64,000 nucleotides of DNA from Tenebrio molitor (lineage: Eukaryota; Arthropoda; Insecta; Coleoptera; Tenebrionidae). Within the stretch, counting starts at the first letter, position 1. Every line of letters begins with the position of its first letter. The position numbers and the translations under genes are program-made. This document shows positions 57,200 to 64,000 of the stretch, in pieces. Where the stretch lies: the NCBI RefSeq assembly GCF_963966145.1, contig NC_091053.1, forward strand, positions 13,020,001 to 13,084,000, given 5' to 3'. Below the pieces are notes generated by a model. That model had not been told where the DNA came from, did not search any database, and saw only the letters and a list, made by a program, of their open reading frames with translations.

Positions 57200-57570
57200 T
57201 ACATGTTAAGAAGTGGACATTGGCGCCACAATTTGAACTTGTAAACACTGGAGTTAGAGACTTTTAACTTCTAAGTGCGCACAAGGAGAAAACGCCGCTT
57301 TCACTTTTCTTTAAAATGTAACTAACGTAAGACAAGATTCTCTCTTGCCGTTTCGACCATCAAAGTGGTAACATGTAGCGATTATACTCGTAACTCTACC
57401 TTTGTTGTTGTTCAAAATAAACTGTTAAACTCTTTCGACGCTGACTCTGATTTTATCAGTACATAACAATTTTTTTAAGAAAAATGACTAATTTTACATT
57501 AAAAAATTTAACTTAATTTTTAATGTAAAAATTGTAATTGACCTCAAACAAAAATAAACAAACATAAAAT

Positions 57571-57723
57571 TTAACGCAAATGTTGAAATTGCCTCCCGCG
57601 AACTATTTGGCACTCACCGACACTTTGTGCACTGCGCTCAATAATGTCAGGGCTTAATTGTTCTATTTCAGCGCGAATTCTCTGTCGCAAATTTTCTACA
57701 TTGTTTGGTCTATTAAAATAAAC
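57571..57723 (-). pseudogene. Transposase C-terminal fragment
   Basis: 51 codons on the minus strand starting VYFNRPNNVENLRQRIRAEI, ending ECQIVRGRQFQHLR and a stop. It has the usual mariner-group tail. The same LRQRIRAE motif occurs at 5140-5165, so the family has at least two relics here. Confidence 0.6.
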
Positions 57724-57924
57724 TTTCGATTGTAACTAAACCCATTGAAACAGAAATTTATTGAACACGCATTAATCTAATCTAACAAAAAAGAAAGAAA
57801 CAGAAGATAAATAATTTATTAGTTACACTTCTGGTTTGGTGTACAATTCCTTTGCTAACGCAGAAGGGCAAAGGTCCGTTTTTCTACACTAACCTAACCT
57901 AACACTAATCATTCTTTTGATTTC

Positions 57925-57994
57925 TTATGGCTTTAAATTGCTTATGTACTTTGATTTAAAATCACATTCGTCACACTGAAACCATCTGACATCG
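57925..57994 (-). pseudogene. Decayed extra zinc finger beyond the stop of the ZF gene
   Basis: Minus strand reads RWFQCDECDFKSKYISNLKP and a stop, the first half of another finger of the same type as the array at 58028-59668. It suggests the array once extended further, or that a copy was pasted into the 3' UTR. Confidence 0.6.
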
Positions 57995-58027
57995 ATCTAT
58001 ATTATTTGGAAATGCTATGAACAGTTC

Positions 58028-59682
58028 TCATTTGAGCCTTTGTTCAACGTTAGTTTTTCGTAGTACCTTTGCTTTTCGACAAACCAGACGTTGCTTATGT
58101 TGTTTTAGGCTGTCGTTTCGTTTCGTCTTAAATTCGCATTTATCACACTTATACCACTGGATGGCATCTGCTGAAAGATGAATTGACTTATGTTTTTTAA
58201 TGTTCCCTTTATATTTCGTTTTGTGTTTGCATTTATCACAGCTATACCATTGGATCGCGTCTGCTGAGAGATGAATTTTCTTATGTTGCGTTAGGTAGCG
58301 GTTTAGTTTCGTCTTAAATTCGCATTTATGACAGTTATACCACTGAATGGCATCCGCTGAAAGATGAATTGTCTTATGTTCTTTAATGACCTTCTTATAT
58401 TTCGTTTTGTATTTGCATTTATCACAGCTATACCATTGAACCTCGTCCGCTGAGAGATGAATTTGCTGATGTCGTTTTAGGTAGCTCTTTAGTTTCGTCT
58501 TAAATTCGCATTTATCACAATTATACCACTGGGTGGCATCTGCTAAGAGATGAATTGCCTTATGTTGTTTAACGTCACCCTTATATTTCGTTTTGTATTT
58601 GCATTTATCACAGCTATACCATTGGATCGCGTCTGCTGAGAAATGAATTTGCTTATGTCGTTTTAGATAGCTGTTTAGTTTCGTCTTAACCTTGCATTTA
58701 TCACAATTATACCACTGGATGGCATCTGCTGAGACATGAATTGCCTTATGTTGTTTAATGATCCACTTATATTTCGTTTTGTATTTGCATTTATCACAGC
58801 TATACCATCGGATCGCGTCTGCTGAGAGATGAATTTTCTTATGTTGCGTTAGGTAGCGGTTTTGTTTCGTCTTAAATTCGCATTTATCACAATTATACCA
58901 CTGAATGGCATCTGCTGAAAGATGAATTGCCTTATGTTCTTTAATGTACCACTTATATTTCGTTTTGTATTTGCATTTATCACAGCTATACCATTGGATC
59001 TCGTCCGCTGAGAGATGAATTTGCTGATGTCGTTTTAGGTAGCTGTTTAGTTTCGTCTTAAATTCGCATTTATCACAATTATACCATTCAATGGCATCTG
59101 CTGAGAGATGAATTTGCTTATGTCGTTTTACGTTTCTCTTTAGTTTCGTCTTAAATTCACATTTATCACAATCATACCACTGGGTGGCATCTGCTGAGAG
59201 ATGAATATTCTTATGTCGTTTTAGGGACTCGTTCCATTTCGTTTTAAATTCGCATTCATCACAACTATACCACTGTAAGTGGTGAAGTGACTGCTTTGCG
59301 GCCTGGTGTTTTTCCAATACTGTTGCCTCCTTTGTCTTAAAGGAAAAACATTCGCTTCGGTACCAGTTTTCTTCATTAACTTTCTCACATTCTTCTTTTG
59401 TGTTAAAACATGGACCATCCAAGTGTTTAATCCACATTAAAATGGAATATGTTTCAAAAGTGCACTTCTGACAAATGTAGCTTTTTACAACAGTGTCTTT
59501 TTTTGGTTGATCTTGCACGCAATCAGTGTCCTTTCTGAGGTATTCTCTCAAATGTTGCTTTAAAATTACCACAAGATCGCTTTCAAAATTGCAGCCCTTG
59601 CAGTAGTATTTTTCCAAATCGTTTCTTTCGCATCTGGATGATTCGAGTGGCAACCGGCAATTTTGCATTTTGATTTTGTAAT
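58028..59682 (-). CDS. C2H2 zinc-finger protein with 13 tandem fingers
   Basis: An exon beginning after TTTTCAG at 59683-59684 holds the ATG at 59668 and 546 codons to the stop at 58028. Residues about 20-125 contain three degenerate Cys-rich fingers. Thirteen tandem fingers of the form CX2CX12HX3H follow, each 21 residues plus a 10-residue linker LSADAxQWY(S/N), a fixed period of 31 residues (93 bp). The usual TGEKP linker is absent. Two finger types alternate from finger 3 on (EFKTKL.. and KYKTKYK..), and fingers 3-5 closely match 9-11. Finger 13 has lost its second His. The C-terminus is basic. It is likely a nuclear DNA-binding protein. Fingers differ mainly at helix positions 2, 3 and 6. 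Upstream non-coding or short coding exons are possible. Confidence 0.88.
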
Positions 59683-59856
59683 CTGAAAATTTAAATTCAT
59701 GTCAATACAAAAAAACTAATCAAAATAATCGCAAAATATACAAGTCTTGACTTATCTACTTGTAAATTTTGATTTGCTCAATATACTGTACTATTTCCAA
59801 CGACAGATTCATAACATGAAAACAAAAAAGGTCCCGAGACAATATCATAATAAGTA

Positions 59857-60209
59857 TCGCGCGTTCAAATGAAATCCTGGGCTGGGAAGGCGTTGGAAAC
59901 CGTCAATTGTTGTGCTTACTTAAAGCCTAGATTAATTGGAGCATGTTGACAGCTAACCTAAAATTTAGAACCAAAAAAATTTTTCTTTTTTTCTTTCTTT
60001 GCAATGTTTTACATTAAAAAAAGAATAACTTAACGATTCTTATTCTCGAAGCAAATATCTAAGGGCACCCTTTGCTGAAAACAAACATGTTCAATTATGT
60101 CCAGATTAAACATAAACGTGTCAAACGGCGAAATTCAAACTTTACACTGTTCTAAACGGTTTAATTTTTCCAACGCCTACTCAGCCCAGGATTTCATTTG
60201 AACACGCGA
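59857..60209. mobile_element. MITE (353 bp), ~45-bp TIRs, TA duplication
   Basis: TCGCGCGTTCAAATGAAATC and TCGCGTGTTCAAATGAAATC ends, continuing CTGGGCTG..GGCGTTGGA. TA at 59855-59856 and 60210-60211. A fragment of the family is at 19455-19490. Confidence 0.85.
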
Positions 60210-61574
60210 TACTAGAGACTTTGAGGTAACTTTACAGTAGAAGTTCGTTAGGACAGTCTTTACGGCTGATCCAGTAAAGGCCCTAACGGATGTGTATTGT
60301 ACAATAGTTTTTGTAATGTCACTACGATTCGCTCACAATTATCATTTCGAAATATTTTTTTCTCACTCATCGAAAAAAATCGAATGATTAATAAGTGTGC
60401 GGAGAGCGTCGTCATGTCAACCGTTGTTTACGAAAAAAAAAGTTCAATTTTCCATTGGAAATAAACGATTCAGATATTCCGGAAGTGGACTTTCAAACGA
60501 GGTGTCACTTGGCATATTTTTCCATTAAAAAAAAAGGTAGGGGTGGTTGCGAGCTTCCGGGAGCAGATATGCAAAAACCATAAAGTCCATTCAATAAACA
60601 TCTGAACTGTTAAAATTAAAATTGCAGTTGTTAGGTTGGTTAAATCACTAGTTATTTTCATATTGCCTAGTTGTTATCTATAATTTTTTAATTTTTCAAA
60701 CTATTCATTTGCTTAAATTTACATTGTCAAATAAACTGCAAAATTATTTAAGTGTATTTTGTAATAAGGTAAAAATGGAAAGTTCAAAACGGACTAGGGT
60801 GGTTCTATTGGCGCGAGAGAAGAAATTATTATGAGGAACAAACAAAAAAAAGTGATAATAACGGGAAATCACAAATTTGTGCCAAAGCCGCTCCAGTATT
60901 GTTAACTAAGAATTGGTGTTCGTTCTTGTCATTCACAAATCAAAATTTTGGAGAGATAAGTGTTAATCAAGTGTTAAATAATTTTCTTCTGAATAAATGA
61001 AACAGATTCGTTTATTTTGGATGATTTTGGTTGTTGTTTAATTTGTTACCTGTTTTCAGTTTGTCGCGTGTTTTTTATAAACTTTATTAAATTGCTCTAA
61101 TTCATTTAGTTGCAGCAATGAATGATTCAAAACATTTTACTTTAATGATTAAAAATGAAAACATAACCTAAATATATTTGTAACTAGATTTTGATGTCTG
61201 CACACTCTAGCGAAAAATTTTTATTTCCAAGTACAATCAAAACAAGCATTTCATTTAAAATTTAATTTTGACAGTTCAGGAGTTATTTGAATTTACTATA
61301 GGAATGCGCCAAAATGTGGGCAGGGAAAAACAAAAATCGAACTGTTTCGGGATTTTTTACAAAAATCACCAATGTCCAAGTTATGAATTTTATTCCAGTT
61401 AAAGTTTCCACACTGTATAGTTGGATTGGACTTAATCTCTCAATTCATAGTAACCAACCTTAGGCATTTAAAATTATTTTTGAAAATTCTAGTTACACAC
61501 AACATGAAAAATGTTATTTCCCTAAAAATTCGAATTCTAGGGAGTAATTTATTTTTGACACGATTATAGAGTAA

Positions 61575-61680
61575 AAAATGTCATAATATAAAAATTGAGG
61601 TTAACTAGAGATATTAGTAGCGCAGCCTGTTAATAAAGTTAATAATAACTACTAGTCCAGTCAATAGACACACAATTGCC
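61575..61680. repeat. Dispersed repeat, second copy in window
   Basis: AGAGATATTAGTAGCGCAGC and TGTTAATAAAGTTAATAA match 6065-6115 inside the MITE at 5948-6338. Confidence 0.7.
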
Positions 61681-62595
61681 TATCATAAAACGTTAGAGTT
61701 CAGGGAGTACTATAGTAAGATTTAAATTTCCCGCGCAAATCTAAAATTTAGCGAGACAGTTTACAGTACATCAGGCTTTTTATAACTTCGCTACGAATTA
61801 TCACGTGAACATCTTGTGATCATTCCAGTGGTTCGCCTCCGTAAGTATAATTTCTTTCGCCTCCACCTCCAAGCAATATTCATACACGGCTTGTTTTTCT
61901 CTAGTGGAAATAAAATTTGTTTTTTTTATTTTCCATAAATCACAAGTTTTTATTTTGAAAAAGATGTAAATGTCAATGTGACAATTGGTGACTGGCTTAT
62001 AGCTCCATATGTGTGTCTCTTCCTAGCCAAGCGTAACATTTTTTCGATAATTAGAAACCGCGTAATCGCAAAAATGGTAAGTGTTGGACCATCCTGTATA
62101 TAGGTAGTTTAGCTGTATGCTGTATTCGAAGGTGTGCAGCCTAATGGTTTGTGGTACTTGGGTCTTTAACGTTTACACCATGGTCCCTGCCATAAAAGCG
62201 AAAAAGGAATTCCCGCACTATACCTACTGTTTCACAACTTGGCCAATTTATTTCAATTCGCGGGTTTTGTTCGATAATTCAAATGTTTGAATTTGAGCGG
62301 AAGACTAGTGACATTGGATTATTAAAATATTATCGTTGGAATCATTTTGTGTTTATTTTCTTGTTATATTTCTTTGTTTCATTTACGAAAAGTGTAAAAA
62401 ATTCAAAATGCTGTGGGTCAAAACCATGTCAAAATTACGTGACGCATAACCTCAAAATAAAGTAATGACGGTTTGACATGTTTAGTAATTTTTTTGACAA
62501 CACAAAGTTCACTCTAGATAATCTACGCCAACCGCGATGCCACTTATTCTGAACTATTTACACAGGACAAATAACTACAGCATTAATGTCTTCAT

Positions 62596-62606
62596 TTTAT
62601 TTTATT
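62596..62606 (-). terminator. Polyadenylation signals of the THAP-like gene
   Basis: Two overlapping AATAAA hexamers on the minus strand about 70 bases after the stop codon. Confidence 0.7.
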
Positions 62607-62671
62607 TAGAAATACTGTGATACTGCAATCTAATATGTAATTCCTAGACTCTGTCCATTCACGAAGCTGAA

Positions 62672-64000
62672 TTACTCATCTCCCTGTGGACTAGAGGTCC
62701 ATTCCCTTGAGCTGTAAGAAGAAAACTGTAAAATTAAAATTATTGTTTGCTTTTACTTACATTTCTCTTAGAAACATCTGTTTGTGTTTGGTTGATTCGA
62801 ATTTAATCCTTAATTCTGTTATTTCATTATGGATTATTGAAATTTGCGTTTTGCCTTGGTCAGAATAGTGTTCCCTACGTATAGAAAACGGAGTATAACC
62901 ATCGATTACTACCCTCCCTTCTCCTGTCATTATACGGGTTTGCCGAGAACCAACATCCCCTCGCAGTTCCACGCCGAAGTACATCTTTCTCTTCTTCAAT
63001 GATGATTGAAATAATCTCAGTTCTTTTATAATGCTTTTTTTTACACGGAAATGTTTTGCGTCCATTTTTGTACTATCTGTAATCGATATACAAAAAAAAA
63101 TTTAGGTTAGATGTGTTTTTTATGTTGAAAACATTAAATGCACACCACGACAATTTTAAAATTACAGAAGATGTTGAAAATGTTGACCACCTTCAGCGAT
63201 ACATTTTAAAACTGTAGGTACTATGGCGGCCAAAAAATTTTAGCCGTCACTCTCTTGACATTCATGCAAAGTGTAAATAAACCTTTAGGAACCGTATCTG
63301 TAACCCCACTTTCGATTCTGAGTCAAGTTTTACCGCCCGCACGATTAACCCTATTAAAAAATTAATAAAAATTACGAAACTTTAGGGTTACATTCCCTTG
63401 ATATAAGACTTCAAATGTGTGCAATCAATATTCTGTTATCACTTCATTCAGCCATAAAATTAAAAAATCGATTTTGAGCAAAAAAACATTATTTTTCACA
63501 CACGCTCATAATTCACACACAATTAATTCAAAGAACACATTTATCAAATTCGAATCAAAAGAAAATTATTCGTTTTTGAATTATTCCAATTTTAACAGTA
63601 AGAGCGAAAAAATGACCAAGATTTACAGCTACAGTGTCATAAATAAATAATCAATTAAAAAAATGTACGTACTTTTAAACTGTGGGGTTGTTGGAGACGT
63701 CTTCAGCCGTTTCCGGTGAGAGATTTCCGTGGTACAGAGCTTCTTAGATGATCCTCGTTCCATCTCTGTGCAGGTGCTCTCCACATTTGAACTTGATAGT
63801 CCAAGTATCGGCAACATTTCTTCTGGGATTCTAGGAATTTCTTTTGGAACTTCAGGTTCTAAAGCAAATACTTATTTACATACAACATAACAGCATTTCA
63901 AAAAGTAGACTTACCATCTTGAGTTAATTCCAATGTTGGAATAGCATCTGCTTTTAAATTGGTTCTATTCTTGTTATGAGCAAAATAACAAGAGCTATGA
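62672..64000 (-). CDS. THAP-like zinc-finger protein, 3' exons (partial)
   Basis: Minus-strand exons: 63915 to the right edge, 63673-63858, 62761-63076 and 62672-62711, with GT-AG introns whose phases agree (1,1,2). The edge exon ends NRTNLKADAIPTLELTQ, the LKxxAVPTxF motif that closes a THAP C2CH finger, preceded by a Cys and His. The next exon is Pro/Ser-rich with a basic cluster (HRKRLKTS). The third exon is basic and has TGEGRVVIDGYTPF, vaguely like the core of a FLYWCH finger but without its Cys/His. The end is SREWTSSPQGDE with stop at 62672. A second acceptor seven bases upstream pattern (TTTTACAG) would give a different tail. Host gene or domesticated transposase; the first THAP half is outside the window. 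Confidence 0.7.
63223..63275. repeat. Single end of the 55979-57199 Tc1 family, in an intron
   Basis: GTACTATGGCGGCCAAAAAA followed by GCCGTCACTCTC and then TGCAAAGTGTAAA, parallel to 55976-56040. No opposite end lies nearby, so it is a truncated copy in the intron between THAP-gene exons 2 and 3. Confidence 0.7.

Larger units (their letters stand above)
60212..62671. other. No gene recognised
   Basis: The 62-codon plus frame at 60395-60583 has no domain. A copy of a dispersed repeat lies at 61575-61680. At 62030-62075 a pyrimidine-rich start, ATG and GT donor resemble a first exon, but nothing follows. Confidence 0.45.

Noticed and set aside
58028..59668. CRISPR-like regular spacing
   Set aside because: The 93-bp periodicity is a coding zinc-finger array, not repeats with spacers.
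62030..62075. Possible ribosomal-protein-like first exon (pyrimidine-rich start, ATG then GT donor)
   Set aside because: No second exon or coding continuation was found in the window.

Overview
The window reads as AT-rich nuclear DNA from an insect, most likely a beetle. That guess rests on the transposon repertoire (many Tc1/mariner-type elements with TA target duplications, foldback MITEs, copia, jockey-like LINE pieces, a tRNA-derived SINE), short GT-AG introns and the absence of any bacterial gene organisation. The species cannot be named from the sequence alone. Apart from four host-like genes, almost everything is transposable element, and much of it is nested.

Host-like genes, all on the minus strand: (i) a secreted or membrane-anchored leucine-rich-repeat protein at 11.8-12.8 kb with one frameshift, plus a decayed second copy at 14.1-14.4 kb; (ii) the last five exons of a CUB-domain protein at 21.0-22.1 kb; (iii) a C2H2 zinc-finger protein at 58.0-59.7 kb with 13 tandem fingers joined by an unusual long linker; (iv) the 3' exons of a THAP-like gene at 62.7-64.0 kb that runs off the right edge. 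A possible orphan terminal exon lies at 43.2 kb.

Layout. 0-0.4 kb: start of a gag-like LTR-retrotransposon ORF leaving the left edge. 2.9-7.4 kb: an old Tc1/mariner-like element carrying smaller insertions, including a TTAA-flanked MITE. 7.7-10.1 kb: foldback MITEs and a complete dimeric SINE with target duplication. 10.3-11.1 kb: GC-rich unexplained block. 14.71-19.32 kb: a young, complete copia element with identical 133-bp LTRs and an AGAGT duplication. 23.4-24.2 kb: an internally deleted mariner-like element. 24.7-26.7 kb: an inverted-repeat, P/THAP-like element. 27.8-31.3 kb: foldbacks. 31.74-38.58 kb: a Russian-doll locus in which two transposons sit in the centre of a small palindrome. 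38.7-41.1 kb: a mariner-like derivative split by a Tc1 copy. 41.5-42.0 kb: LINE 3' end. 44.68-52.83 kb: a large element with a DDE_3 transposase gene that has been interrupted by its own MITE, another element and a solo LTR. 53-57.2 kb: LINE fragments and a Tc1 element.

The most novel signals are: two ultra-short perfect palindromes (48 and 31 bp) with perfect 8-bp target duplications; two non-autonomous elements with three or four clustered subterminal motifs at each end, one validated by an empty site within the window; the repeated finding of transposase genes reduced to their first and last segments in unrelated families; and the zinc-finger array.
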